In this document: piece by piece, positions 28,297 to 37,053 of the stretch
How the letters are laid out: each line of letters opens with the position of its first letter
How positions within the stretch are numbered: position 1 is the stretch's first letter
From: Marinimicrobium koreense
GTDB taxonomy: Bacteria > Pseudomonadota > Gammaproteobacteria > Pseudomonadales > Cellvibrionaceae
Assembly (NCBI RefSeq): GCF_003762925.1
Contig: NZ_RJUK01000002.1
Coordinates: forward strand, 124,001-188,000
Length of the DNA: 64,000 bases
Reading direction: 5' to 3'
Program-made: the position numbers and the translations under genes
Notes under the pieces: model-generated
Told to the model about the DNA's origin: nothing
Database searches by the model: none
The model's input: only the letters and a program-made list of their open reading frames with translations

Positions 28297-29547
28297 GTGG
28301 ACGAGCTACACTGTAGGCAACGCATAACACGAATCGGGATCACAACCGGGGACATCAGACCATTGTCACAACACCATAAACACAATGACATACACTGGCT
28401 CACGGGTCAGTTTTTCGACTCCAGTAACGAAACACAGTACCGTGACTCGATCGGCGAGAGAGTCCGGTTTGAATCGCGTCTCGCACTGATTGTGGCGTCC
28501 GCCGTCTTTGCCATGTTTGGCATCAGCGACTACAACCTACTGGGGTTCACCCGAGAGTATTATCTATTGTTGACCATGCGCATTGTTGTGGTCAGCTCAT
28601 GCCTCGCGCTTGCTTTTATCATTGGGCGGAGAGGCGGGTACTCACGAAGCGTATGGCTGCATGCCTTGCCGCTGTGGATATTCGCGGCAGGTATTATTCT
28701 GATTGTCCCCCTGCGCCCAGACAGTTTTTCGACTCAGGTAACGTCCACCGTCGTCGCGATAATGGCCTTTTACCTTCTTATTCCCAATTTGCTTACGGTG
28801 GCGGCAATAGCAAGCGTCAGTTTGAGTATTGGATTTTTGTGGGCGGCTATTATTTATGTCGGCATATCACCTGCCGTTACACTCCGTATCGGCCTTCTGT
28901 TGGTCATGGCCAATATCGTCGGTTATTGCGCCCTGTTGCGAGTGGAGTTTCTACAGCGCCAGCAATTTACGCTGCTGAACGAGGAGCGTGACCAAAACCG
29001 ACAACTGCAAACCGAGATTGCACACCGGAAGTCACTGGAAGACCAGTTACGCATGGTCGCCGAACATGACGCACTGACAGGCGTCAATAGCCGGGGACAC
29101 TTTATGAAGCGGGCCGAAGCGCTGCTGCAGCGCTCCCAGCTGGAAAAGCCTCCCTTCTGTCTGTTCATGATCGATATCGACCACTTCAAGGACGTCAATG
29201 ATACCTGGGGCCACACCTGTGGTGATCGAGTGTTGACCAAAGTCGCCGACGTTTGTCGGCACTCATTGCGCCCCACCGACATCATTGGCCGCTTCGGAGG
29301 CGAGGAATTTGTGGTGGCGCTGCCGAACACTGATTCAATCAATGCGCAAGCCGTGGCAGAGCGGTTGAAGGAGAATGTCGCCGCGCTGATACTCGACGGA
29401 GAAATGAGCGATCTTCGACTGAGCGTCACCATTGGTATAGCGGTCGCCAACGCCGACGATGATCTGGATGCGCTGATTACCCGGGCGGACAACATGCTCT
29501 ATGTCGGTAAGCGCGATGGTAGAAATCAGGTCGTGATGTTGAGTTAA
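28297..29547 (+). CDS. Membrane-bound GGDEF diguanylate cyclase
   Basis: The 416-aa protein has about six membrane segments in residues 60-225, then a short coiled coil (FLQRQQFTLLNEERDQNRQLQTEIAHRK, 225-252) and a GGDEF domain (about 258-416, EHDALTGVNSRGHF). The motif is GGEEF, which is active in many cyclases, with an RxxD I-site (RPTD) five residues upstream. The membrane part is a MASE-like sensor but I cannot name the class. An in-frame TTG about 22 codons in could be the true start. It likely shares a transcript with the preceding PAS-GGDEF gene. Confidence 0.88.
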   Translation: MDELHCRQRITRIGITTGDIRPLSQHHKHNDIHWLTGQFFDSSNETQYRDSIGERVRFESRLALIVASAVFAMFGISDYNLLGFTREYYLLLTMRIVVVSSCLALAFIIGRRGGYSRSVWLHALPLWIFAAGIILIVPLRPDSFSTQVTSTVVAIMAFYLLIPNLLTVAAIASVSLSIGFLWAAIIYVGISPAVTLRIGLLLVMANIVGYCALLRVEFLQRQQFTLLNEERDQNRQLQTEIAHRKSLEDQLRMVAEHDALTGVNSRGHFMKRAEALLQRSQLEKPPFCLFMIDIDHFKDVNDTWGHTCGDRVLTKVADVCRHSLRPTDIIGRFGGEEFVVALPNTDSINAQAVAERLKENVAALILDGEMSDLRLSVTIGIAVANADDDLDALITRADNMLYVGKRDGRNQVVMLS

Positions 29548-29863
29548 GATGGCGCACAAAAAACTGGAATACGTTCGTCCAGTCGACTTCTGGGCTGGGG
29601 ATAGCAAGAACCCGGCCGATGCAGGAATACGGGTGCTTCTATTGTGCCCCCATACGACACCGCTTTCGTATCCTCTTGCGACAAGGATCTCGCACACACC
29701 AAGTAGTTCTGAATACTGCGCCACCATCAAGGCAAAATGCCTGCTACTGTTGCTATGACCATTGCTCAGCACACTGTTAATTGGTTCACAGAAGCCAAAT
29801 TAGAGGGTTGTTAAGATATTTCTTTATTGCGACGGATATGACTACTGAACACGGAGTGTCACT
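29548..29863. other. Intergenic region with no supported gene (316 bp)
   Basis: A 69-codon open frame at 29549-29758 begins just after the cyclase stop, but it has no ribosome site, no recognisable homology and an odd Leu-run end. The rest should hold the promoter of the DUF6795 gene; no clear element was seen. Confidence 0.4.
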
Positions 29864-30370
29864 GTGCACGCCTCCCCTATCAAATTGATTGCTATTGGTT
29901 TGGCGCTAGTGTCGACACTCGCGGCAGCCCCACTTATGCTTTCTAAAAAAGGATTTGCTATGTCATTGTTTGGCGAAAAACAGAATATCGTTGTTGCCTC
30001 CCCAGTTGAAGGCATCATTACTCACCACGGGACGCCCGCCGCAGGCGCTCAGGTCGAGCAGTTTCTACGCTGGAAAGACGAAAACGGCGAAACCCGTACG
30101 GTCGAGACCGACAAGTCTGGGCATTTCCTGTTACCCGTCAGGGAGGATGAAGTCAGAATTTCGCCACTTTCCCGTTTTGTGATTCACCAGAAGATCACCG
30201 TTCGCTTCCAAGGGGAAGAAACCGTTATTTGGTCCTTGGGAACATCTCATCGGGAGCTCTATGGTGAACTGGGCAAGAAGCCGGAAGCCCTCCACTGCGA
30301 ATTAACCGGTGAACCTGCCACTATGGAGCTGGAAGACGGATTGCTTTATACGTTGTGCCACTGGAACTAA
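29864..30370 (+). CDS. DUF6795-like protein with N-terminal hydrophobic segment
   Basis: The 168-aa product starts at GTG with GGAG 7 bases upstream. Residues 6-25 (KLIAIGLALVSTLAAAPLML) look like a signal peptide or anchor. The remainder, VVASPVEGIITHHGTPAAGAQVEQFLRWKD, then VETDKSGHFLLPV, is a carboxypeptidase-regulatory-like beta-sandwich matching what I recall of DUF6795. An internal ATG (MSLFGEKQ) could give a cytoplasmic form. It lies 25 bp upstream of a class 3 lipase gene, so the two are co-expressed. Function unknown; an accessory or protective partner of the lipase is one possibility. Confidence 0.65.
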   Translation: MHASPIKLIAIGLALVSTLAAAPLMLSKKGFAMSLFGEKQNIVVASPVEGIITHHGTPAAGAQVEQFLRWKDENGETRTVETDKSGHFLLPVREDEVRISPLSRFVIHQKITVRFQGEETVIWSLGTSHRELYGELGKKPEALHCELTGEPATMELEDGLLYTLCHWN

Positions 30371-30395
30371 TTCATTTAAATCAAAGGAATGAATA

Positions 30396-31562
30396 ATGCC
30401 TACCCTAACACCGTTTGAGTCTTCAAATCTCGCTAGTCGGGTCTACCTGGTTCAGGACGAGCTGACTGTGGGCGCACTACTGAATGACCCTCTATTTTCT
30501 ATCGACGCCGAACGTAAGACGTCCATGAATGCCAACGTAGGCGGTAGGTTCATCAGGGCGGCCAAAGACGCCTTCGCCGTCTGCGCCAAAGGCAGCGGTC
30601 GGTTCAAAGAAGACGTCTTTCTGATCTTCAGAGGCTCCACCAACGCCAACAACAGTGCGGACTGGATCAGCAATGCCCGGATCGGGCTTGAATTCTCCCA
30701 AACCGGGTTACCTGTGCATATTGGTTTCAATCAGATATTTCGGAGCCTTCTTGGTGATATTCGACAATTTCTACACCAAAACGTAACGTCTAAGACCACC
30801 ATCCATATTCTCGGGCATAGCCTTGGCGGTGCGGTCGCCAACTTAGCCGCAGACTGGGTCAAGAAAAACTATGGAAGAAAAGTCATACTGTACTCATACG
30901 GTGCTCCGCGCGTCGGTGGTTTCTGGTTCGCCAGAAAAGCGGGAATCCGGCTCAAGGAGCAAAATATCTATCGGGTGTACCACAAAACTGACCCGGTCCC
31001 CATGATTCCGGTCTTTCCCTATACCCACACGCCGGTTTCCGATACCGGATACCAGCTCCATTCATCCCAAAGCATTGTTTCCACTGAGGCTCATGACATC
31101 AAGGGTTATCGTAACGCGGTAAAAGAATCCACGTGGGCGTCGCTCCAAGGACCTCTTGCGCCGTTTCAGATTGATCATGTCATTGAACAATGGCTCCGTT
31201 CTGACCATCAACCCAACGCCGCCGATCCTACCATATGGGATTGGTTGAACGCCGCTACTATCTGGGTATTACGCAAGGTCTTACTGGGAGGGCTGGTAGT
31301 TGCACAAGCCACATTTATTGGTTTGCATTCTCTCGCAGACAAAATTGCCTGGGCTCTTAAAACCGGTGCAGATACGTCAAAGGATGTCAGCTTCTGGGTA
31401 GTCCGCTTGTTGAAAAAAATCATGCGTGTTCTGGGTATGCCTGTAATTGAAACCACCAAGGAACTAACCCAAGCATTCATGCGAAAAGTGCTAATTCGTT
31501 TAATTGAGCGAATAACTTACCATGCTCAGCAAGCGATTAGACAAATCACCGGCCCGCGATAA
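30396..31562 (+). CDS. Class 3 lipase family protein without signal peptide
   Basis: The 388-aa alpha/beta hydrolase has the nucleophile elbow GHSLGGA (in IHILGHSLGGAVANLA), upstream VFLIFRGSTNANN, which forms the oxyanion strand, the Asp in VYHKTDPVPMIP, and a candidate His in EAHDIKGYR. This is the Ser-Asp-His arrangement of fungal-type class 3 lipases. After the catalytic part (to about 255) there is a C-terminal region (280-388) with hydrophobic and amphipathic helices (IWVLRKVLLGGLVVAQATFIGL). There is no N-terminal signal peptide, so export, if any, needs a specialised route. It is linked to the DUF6795 gene. Confidence 0.8.
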   Translation: MPTLTPFESSNLASRVYLVQDELTVGALLNDPLFSIDAERKTSMNANVGGRFIRAAKDAFAVCAKGSGRFKEDVFLIFRGSTNANNSADWISNARIGLEFSQTGLPVHIGFNQIFRSLLGDIRQFLHQNVTSKTTIHILGHSLGGAVANLAADWVKKNYGRKVILYSYGAPRVGGFWFARKAGIRLKEQNIYRVYHKTDPVPMIPVFPYTHTPVSDTGYQLHSSQSIVSTEAHDIKGYRNAVKESTWASLQGPLAPFQIDHVIEQWLRSDHQPNAADPTIWDWLNAATIWVLRKVLLGGLVVAQATFIGLHSLADKIAWALKTGADTSKDVSFWVVRLLKKIMRVLGMPVIETTKELTQAFMRKVLIRLIERITYHAQQAIRQITGPR

Positions 31563-31630
31563 CAGAAACCGTGCAGCACTACTCGCCGTAGTTGCAATTC
31601 AGAATACTCATTCGCTTTAATCGCCTCCAT

Positions 31631-31658
31631 ATCCAAGGGCCGGCTCCGGCCCTTGGAT
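31631..31658. terminator. Perfect hairpin downstream of the lipase gene
   Basis: A 13-bp perfect stem (ATCCAAGGGCCGG / CCGGCCCTTGGAT) surrounds a 2-base CT centre about 70 bp after the lipase stop. There is no T run, so it is a probable transcript-end hairpin of modest confidence. Confidence 0.5.
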
Positions 31659-31847
31659 GAACTTTGAACCTTTAACAATCTCCCGCCGAGACGCTTCCAC
31701 CTCCAACGTCTTCATGGCACCCATTTCATTCTACACCCACCCGCTTGAAAACCGCTCTCCGCCCGTCTATACCTTCTAATTACCATACATTCCTTCCGGC
31801 CCCACCAAGGCCAAGCTGTTCCTAATTCCTGAAATCAGGAGCCAACC

Positions 31848-33329
31848 ATGAAATTTGTTCACGATCCCGAGGGCACACGCCTGCCCATCAAGCTGGACAG
31901 CACCAGTAATGGAGAGTATGTGCCTATCCCGCTGGACAAGACGAGCAAGCTGGCCAACCGCATGGCGCACGAAGCCGCTTCTGCCAACGCGCACCGACTC
32001 GGTGTCAGCCGACGGGAGCTGCTGGTGTCCGCCTGCGGCGCGGCGACCACCCTGTTGGCGTTCAATGCGGCTCAGGCGGCGGCCGGGCGTGGGGCTGGTT
32101 TTTATTCCCTGGCGTCTGAAGCCGGGCTTGATAAGTATGCCGCCGCCGAGGCGCTGGAAGGGGATGAATTCATCTTCGATGTGCAGGGTCATTTCGTGAA
32201 TCCCACTGGGGCCTGGCTGGACAAGATACCGGAGGACGCCCGACCTCTGTCCGGCATGGAGCAGGCCGGCTGTGCCCTGGCCACCGGCAAGGAGGACCGC
32301 TCTTACCTGCAGTGCCTGGGCCCGGATGCATTTATCCAGGATGTGTTCATGGATTCCGACACCGACCTGATGGTGCTCTCCTTCGTGCCCTCGAAGCGGG
32401 ACGAGGAGCCACTCACCATTGAGGAAGCGTCCGCCGCGCGATCGATTGTCAATCAGATGAAAGACAATCGCCACCGCCTGTACCTGCACGGGCGGGTCAA
32501 TCCGAATCAGGACGGCGACCTGGAGGACATGGACCGACTGAAGGAGGAATTCGGCGTGGTCGCCTGGAAGACCTATACCCAATGGGGGCCGGACGGCACG
32601 GGCTACTGGCTTGACGACGAGGACACCGGCATCCCTTTTCTGGAGAAGGCGCGCGCACTGGGCGTGAAAATCATCGTCATACACAAGGGCATTCCTTTCG
32701 GACCCCAGTCCTATGAACACTCCCTGTGCGACGACATTGGTCGGGTCGCCAAGCGCTACCCCGATCTGAAGTTTCTGGTCTATCACTCAGGGTTTGTGCC
32801 CGGACAGGCCGAGGGGCCCTATGATCCTAGCCGGAACGAAGGCGTCGACTCCTTGATCAAGACGGTGGTCGAGAACGACCTTGGCAGACACTCCAACGTC
32901 TACGCGGAACTGGGTTCCACCTGGCGGTTTCTGATGCGCGACCCCGACTCCGCCGCGCATACTCTGGGCAAGTTGATCAAATACCTGGGGGAGGACAATG
33001 TGCTCTGGGGCACCGACTCTATCTGGTACGGCTCGCCCCAGGACCAGATTCAGGCGTTCCGTACCTTCCAGATTGCCGAAGCAGTACGGGAAAAACACGG
33101 CTACCAGGGGCTGACACCAGAGATCAAGCGCAAGATCTTTGGCCTCAATGCCCTCGTGCCCTACGAGATTGACGAGTCACTGATCCGCCAGCTGGTCGGC
33201 AAAGACAACATCTCTCTGGCTCGAGCCCACTACCGCGAGCACCCGGATCCCCACTACCGCACCAATGGTCCCAAGACGCGTCGCGAATTTCTGAACCTGA
33301 TGCGGTGGAGTGGTGGCCGGGCCACCTGA
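31848..33329 (+). CDS. Tat-signal amidohydrolase-2 family protein
   Basis: The 493-aa protein is a TIM-barrel metal hydrolase/decarboxylase of the amidohydrolase-related (ACMSD-like) group. Visible are FDVQGHFVNP early, where the usual HxH is reduced to a single His, VIHKG and VYHSGF in the middle, and LWGTDSIWYGSP near the C-terminus, which supplies the metal Asp. A twin-arginine motif SRRELL lies at residues 54-59, followed by a hydrophobic stretch to AAQAAAG. This means a 50-residue N-terminal extension precedes an otherwise standard Tat signal. Substrate unknown. It is followed about 110 bp later by a secreted Dabb protein. Confidence 0.78.
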   Translation: MKFVHDPEGTRLPIKLDSTSNGEYVPIPLDKTSKLANRMAHEAASANAHRLGVSRRELLVSACGAATTLLAFNAAQAAAGRGAGFYSLASEAGLDKYAAAEALEGDEFIFDVQGHFVNPTGAWLDKIPEDARPLSGMEQAGCALATGKEDRSYLQCLGPDAFIQDVFMDSDTDLMVLSFVPSKRDEEPLTIEEASAARSIVNQMKDNRHRLYLHGRVNPNQDGDLEDMDRLKEEFGVVAWKTYTQWGPDGTGYWLDDEDTGIPFLEKARALGVKIIVIHKGIPFGPQSYEHSLCDDIGRVAKRYPDLKFLVYHSGFVPGQAEGPYDPSRNEGVDSLIKTVVENDLGRHSNVYAELGSTWRFLMRDPDSAAHTLGKLIKYLGEDNVLWGTDSIWYGSPQDQIQAFRTFQIAEAVREKHGYQGLTPEIKRKIFGLNALVPYEIDESLIRQLVGKDNISLARAHYREHPDPHYRTNGPKTRREFLNLMRWSGGRAT

Positions 33330-33438
33330 TGGGCTTGCGTGGCTTCGCCTGGGATGTCATCATTAATTTATATGATAAATTGGCAGATCTACCTTAGGTC
33401 TGGCCAGAAATGATGCCCCCAACAAAAAGGTCAACACC

Positions 33439-33828
33439 ATGAAAAATAACGTCCGATTCCTGGCTTTCGCCATTTTCTCCATGCTCGCCGCAGTGAGCAC
33501 AGCTCATGCCGCCGAGGACCCAGTGCGGCATATTGTTGCCTTCAAATATAAAGAAGGGGCCGCCGAGAGTGATATTCATCAGGTAACCAGCGCCTTCCGT
33601 GCGTTACAGAATAAAATTCCTGGGATCGCCTCCTATGAAGACGGCATTAATAACAGCCCGGAAGGCTTGAACAAAGGGTTCACCCACGTTTATGTTGTCA
33701 CCTTCGACGACGCAGAAGCCAGAGACGAGTACCTGCCGCACCCAGAGCACAAAAAGTTTGTGGCGCTGATGGAGGAGCTCGACATCCTGGAGGATGTATT
33801 TGTGATCGATTATTCAATCAAAGAGTGA
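33439..33828 (+). CDS. Secreted Dabb (stress-responsive alpha/beta barrel) protein
   Basis: The 129-aa protein has a signal peptide (1-25, ending STAHAAE) and one Dabb domain (28-125): VRHIVAFKYKEGAAE, ending DVFVIDYSIKE. Dabb domains are dimeric ferredoxin-like folds; most are cytoplasmic with unknown roles, and a few are enzymes. Secreted versions occur beside sugar-related genes in marine bacteria. AAGG is 8 bases before the ATG. It may share a transcript with the amidohydrolase. Confidence 0.85.
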   Translation: MKNNVRFLAFAIFSMLAAVSTAHAAEDPVRHIVAFKYKEGAAESDIHQVTSAFRALQNKIPGIASYEDGINNSPEGLNKGFTHVYVVTFDDAEARDEYLPHPEHKKFVALMEELDILEDVFVIDYSIKE

Positions 33829-33906
33829 ATAATTATTACCTTTGCCAAAGAACATCTTCAAGCGCCAGCGTAGCGTTATTCAAGCCGCGAACCTGAAGGG
33901 AGGTAG

Positions 33907-34080
33907 CTATCTCTTCAGTTCGCGCTGGATTTCCTCTAGCTGATCCGCAATTCTCGCCTGCTCACGAGCGCTTTTGCGTAAAGCTCGCACTGCCATTACT
34001 ACGGCAACAGCAAGCCCTACAATTAAACCCAACTTAATCAACAGAGCGACGATGGCGAGCGCACCAGGTGTACCAATCAT
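33907..34080 (-). CDS. Small single-pass membrane protein
   Basis: The 57-aa protein starts at ATG 34080 with AAGGA 9 bases upstream; a longer frame to 34146 lacks a site. One membrane helix (ALIKLGLIVGLAVAVVMAV region) is followed by a charged amphipathic tail (REQARIADQLEEIQRELKR) likely to form a short coiled coil. It has no known family that I recognise. Confidence 0.6.
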   Translation of the reverse strand: MIGTPGALAIVALLIKLGLIVGLAVAVVMAVRALRKSAREQARIADQLEEIQRELKR

Positions 34081-34169
34081 TATTTGCGTCCTTTTTGTAA
34101 TACAATTAAGATAAGCGTAATCAATATAATCAGACATTACAACCACTGATCAACCAGAATGGATATCGC

Positions 34170-35354
34170 ATGAACTTTTATCCTCTTCGCAACTTTCTTA
34201 TTGCGCTTGCTGCACTACTCCTCCTGAACGCCTGTACAACTCACGACGACCTTCCCACTCATGTTCTGCCGGAAGCCGAGGTCGTACTGGAACAGCTTAC
34301 CCGCGCCAATGATTACTGGCAGTCAGAGCATCCGGAACCCGGCTGGGCTTTCTGGGAACACGCGGCTTACCACACCGGCAACATGGAAGCCTATTTCGTG
34401 ACGGGCAATCAGGACTACCTTGATTATTCGCTGCGCTGGGGCGAGCGGAACGGGTGGATGGGCGCCAAGTCCGATCAGCCGTCAGAGTGGAAATACAGCT
34501 ACGGCGAAACCGACGACTTTGTCCTCTTTGGTGATTGGCAAATCTGCTTTCAGACCTACATCGACCTTTATGAAATCACCGGAGATCGCGAAAAGATTGC
34601 GCGCGCGATCGAGGTCATGGAATACCAGATGGCCACCGATGCGGATGACTACTGGTGGTGGGCCGATGGCCTGTACATGGTGATGCCGGTCATGACCAAG
34701 CTTTATCAGGTCACTGGCGACGAGCTGTACCTTGAAAAGCTGCACGAATACTACACCTACGCCAAAAGCATCATGTACGACGAAGAAACCGGCCTGTTCT
34801 TTCGCGATGCCAAGTACGTTTACCCTGAACATAAGAGCCTGAATGGTCACAAGGATTTCTGGGCCCGGGGCGATGGCTGGGTCTTTGCCGGCCTGGCCAA
34901 GGTGCTGGCGGACCTGCCCGAGGACCATAGGCATCGGGATGAATACCTGGCGGATTATCAGAAAATGGCGGCCACCCTGGCCGATGCGCAGCAGCCCGGT
35001 GGCTACTGGACGCGCAGCCTGCTCGACCCGGAGCACGCTCCCGGCTATGAAACCAGCGGCACCGCCTTTTTTACCTACGGCTACCTGTGGGGCATCAACA
35101 ATGGCCTACTCGATCAAAATACTTACTTGCCTGTCGCCCTGAACGCCTGGCAGTACCTGAGCGACACAGCGCTGCAGGGGAGTGGCAAGATCGGCTATAT
35201 TCAGCCCATTGGTGAGCGAGCCATACCCGGCCAGGTTGTCGACGCCGAATCCACTGCCAATTTTGGCGTGGGCGCCTTTCTGTTGGCCGCCTCTGAGATG
35301 TATCGATTGGTGCAAAATGCCAAGGTGGAACTGAAAGGGCTCGCCCGTGAGTGA
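34170..35354 (+). CDS. GH105 unsaturated-uronyl hydrolase, lipoprotein
   Basis: The 394-aa protein has a lipoprotein signal with lipobox LLNAC (Cys 22). The (alpha/alpha)6 barrel of GH105 is indicated by FGDWQICFQTYIDLY, WWWADGLYMVMPVM, with the catalytic Asp of WADGLYM, and FWARGDGWVFAGLAKVL. GH105 enzymes cleave delta-4,5-unsaturated uronic acids left at oligosaccharide ends by polysaccharide lyases (pectin, ulvan or similar). It would act at the cell surface or periplasm. No lyase gene is nearby. Its last 8 bases overlap the following map gene. Confidence 0.9.
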   Translation: MNFYPLRNFLIALAALLLLNACTTHDDLPTHVLPEAEVVLEQLTRANDYWQSEHPEPGWAFWEHAAYHTGNMEAYFVTGNQDYLDYSLRWGERNGWMGAKSDQPSEWKYSYGETDDFVLFGDWQICFQTYIDLYEITGDREKIARAIEVMEYQMATDADDYWWWADGLYMVMPVMTKLYQVTGDELYLEKLHEYYTYAKSIMYDEETGLFFRDAKYVYPEHKSLNGHKDFWARGDGWVFAGLAKVLADLPEDHRHRDEYLADYQKMAATLADAQQPGGYWTRSLLDPEHAPGYETSGTAFFTYGYLWGINNGLLDQNTYLPVALNAWQYLSDTALQGSGKIGYIQPIGERAIPGQVVDAESTANFGVGAFLLAASEMYRLVQNAKVELKGLARE

Positions 35355-36138
35355 TGTTCACATCAAGTCCGCAGAGGAGCTCGCCCTGATGCGCGAGTCC
35401 GGGCGCCTGCTGGCTTCCGTGTTTGCCTACCTGGACCCGTTGATCAGGGAGGGCCTATCCACCATGGAGATTAACAACCTGGCTGAAGCGTTTATTGTGG
35501 ATAAGCTGAATGCCCGACCGGCCAGTAAAGGCCAGTACGGCTTTCCTTATGTGCTCAATACCTCGGTGAATCAGGTCGTTTGTCATGGCATGCCATCGGA
35601 GACACACAAGCTGAAAGCCGGGGATATCGTCAACGTCGATATCACGCTGGAGAAGAACGGCTATATCGCAGATTCCAGCAAGATGTACCTGATTGGCGAC
35701 GTATCTCCCGTCGCCAGACGACTGGTGGATGAAACCTACCAGGCCATGTGGAAAGGCATTCAGGCGGTCAAGCCTGGTGCGACACTGGGTGATATTGGCC
35801 ATGCCATTCAACAGCATGCACGGGACAAGGGATATTCCGTGGTCCGAGACTACTGCGGCCATGGTATCGGCCAGGAAATGCATGAAGGCCCACAGGTACT
35901 GCACTTTGGTGTGCCCGGCAAAGGCCTGGTTTTGAAGGAAGGCATGACATTCACTATTGAGCCCATGATCAACCAGGGCAAGGCGAAAGTAAAAACCAAA
36001 CGCGATGGCTGGACCGTAGTAACGGCGGACAAAAAGTTGTCCGCCCAGTGGGAGCATACGATCGCGGTGACGGCCGATGGATATGAGGTCTTAACGCTGA
36101 GGGGCGAAGAGCGAATTCAACCCCAGGCTACCCATTAG
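35347..36138 (+). CDS. map: Type I methionine aminopeptidase (extra copy)
   Basis: The 263-aa cytoplasmic enzyme removes N-terminal Met from nascent proteins. The metal ligands of the pita-bread fold are in VNVDITLEKNGYIADSSK (two Asp), DYCGHGIGQEMHEGPQ (His), TFTIEPM (Glu) and QWEHTIAV (Glu). It starts at GTG, overlapping the GH105 gene by 8 bases, and so depends on translation of that gene. It is not in the usual rpsB-linked position and is likely a paralogue. The enzyme is complete at the usual length. Confidence 0.93.
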   Translation: MSDVHIKSAEELALMRESGRLLASVFAYLDPLIREGLSTMEINNLAEAFIVDKLNARPASKGQYGFPYVLNTSVNQVVCHGMPSETHKLKAGDIVNVDITLEKNGYIADSSKMYLIGDVSPVARRLVDETYQAMWKGIQAVKPGATLGDIGHAIQQHARDKGYSVVRDYCGHGIGQEMHEGPQVLHFGVPGKGLVLKEGMTFTIEPMINQGKAKVKTKRDGWTVVTADKKLSAQWEHTIAVTADGYEVLTLRGEERIQPQATH

Positions 36139-36173
36139 CCCGGCACAATATGGGCGTCACTGATCTGATCCGT

Positions 36174-36557
36174 TTATCGGAGGTGGCCTCTGGCCAACTG
36201 ACGTGAAGTATTGGCGTCCAGCGGCTCCGGTATGGACAATACAGTCTCTGAGTGGGCGCTGGCTTGGCCTCGGTTGATCGTCAGCGTCACGGTATACTCA
36301 CCGGGCTTACTGTAAGTGTGATAGATATAGGGCTCGGTGCCATCGCTGGTATAAACAGCGCCATCTCCCATATCCCAGCGATAGCCTTGAGCGGTATGAT
36401 CTTCGGGCGGCAAACAGGACACCAGTCCGCTGACGGCCGGATTGATCAAGCAATCAAATTGATCGCCCGACGCGCTTTCGTCACTTTGGGGCGATCCGGC
36501 GTAGACCAGGGCGGGGGCAGCCAACAGGCAAAGGCACAGACGGACTATTATTGGCAT
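36174..36557 (-). CDS. Small secreted PKD-domain protein
   Basis: The 127-aa protein has a signal peptide (1-20, ending LVYAG) and one PKD-type beta-sandwich (about 57-108), recognised by YRWDMGDGAVY and YHTYSKPGEYTVTLTI. Two cysteines (CLINPAVSGLVSC) may form a disulfide. PKD domains mediate protein or polysaccharide contacts in secreted proteins; here it is the whole mature protein. It is convergent with map. Confidence 0.8.
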   Translation of the reverse strand: MPIIVRLCLCLLAAPALVYAGSPQSDESASGDQFDCLINPAVSGLVSCLPPEDHTAQGYRWDMGDGAVYTSDGTEPYIYHTYSKPGEYTVTLTINRGQASAHSETVLSIPEPLDANTSRQLARGHLR

Positions 36558-36768
36558 GGTGCATTCCTCCTGAGGAACGTGACGGGCAAGCCAAAACGCA
36601 CGGCAGCTCCGTCAATGCTAGTTAAAAACACGATGCAATATCGTGATGAGCTCCACAGAAACTGTGCGGAACCTTCACCTTATGCGCTCTACCAATAAAT
36701 TGTGCACAATGCGGGTGAAAAATCGGTGAGTTTTATCCAGCAACGAACAGACCGAGAGGAAATGCTTT

Positions 36769-36993
36769 GTGATATCCATCAGGCTTTTCAAGATCGCCGG
36801 GATGACCTTGCTTGCGCTGGGCCTTGCAGGCTGCACCTTCACCGAGCGCGGCGTGTATGACGGTATTCGCCAGGGGCAGATCAACGAGTGCAATCAGATG
36901 CCGAGTGGGCAACGAGAGCGCTGCCTGTCCGAGATTACCGGAGAGTATGAGGAGTACCGCCGTCAGCGGGAGATGATCGAGGACGAGCAATAG
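36769..36993 (+). CDS. Small lipoprotein
   Basis: The 74-aa protein starts at GTG (GAGGAA upstream) and has a lipobox LGLAGC (Cys near 22). The short charged remainder contains CNQMPSGQRERCLSEITGEYEEYRRQREMI, with two cysteines. No family is recognised. It lies just upstream of the membrane AraC-type regulator on the same strand. Confidence 0.7.
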   Translation: MISIRLFKIAGMTLLALGLAGCTFTERGVYDGIRQGQINECNQMPSGQRERCLSEITGEYEEYRRQREMIEDEQ

Positions 36994-37053
36994 ACCGATA
37001 ACTTATAGTACAATAGACCAGATTCGACCAAAAACTCATAAAATGACTCGACC

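Noticed and set aside
29549-29758. 69-codon frame after the second diguanylate cyclase
   Set aside because: No ribosome site, no family and a low-complexity Leu end.
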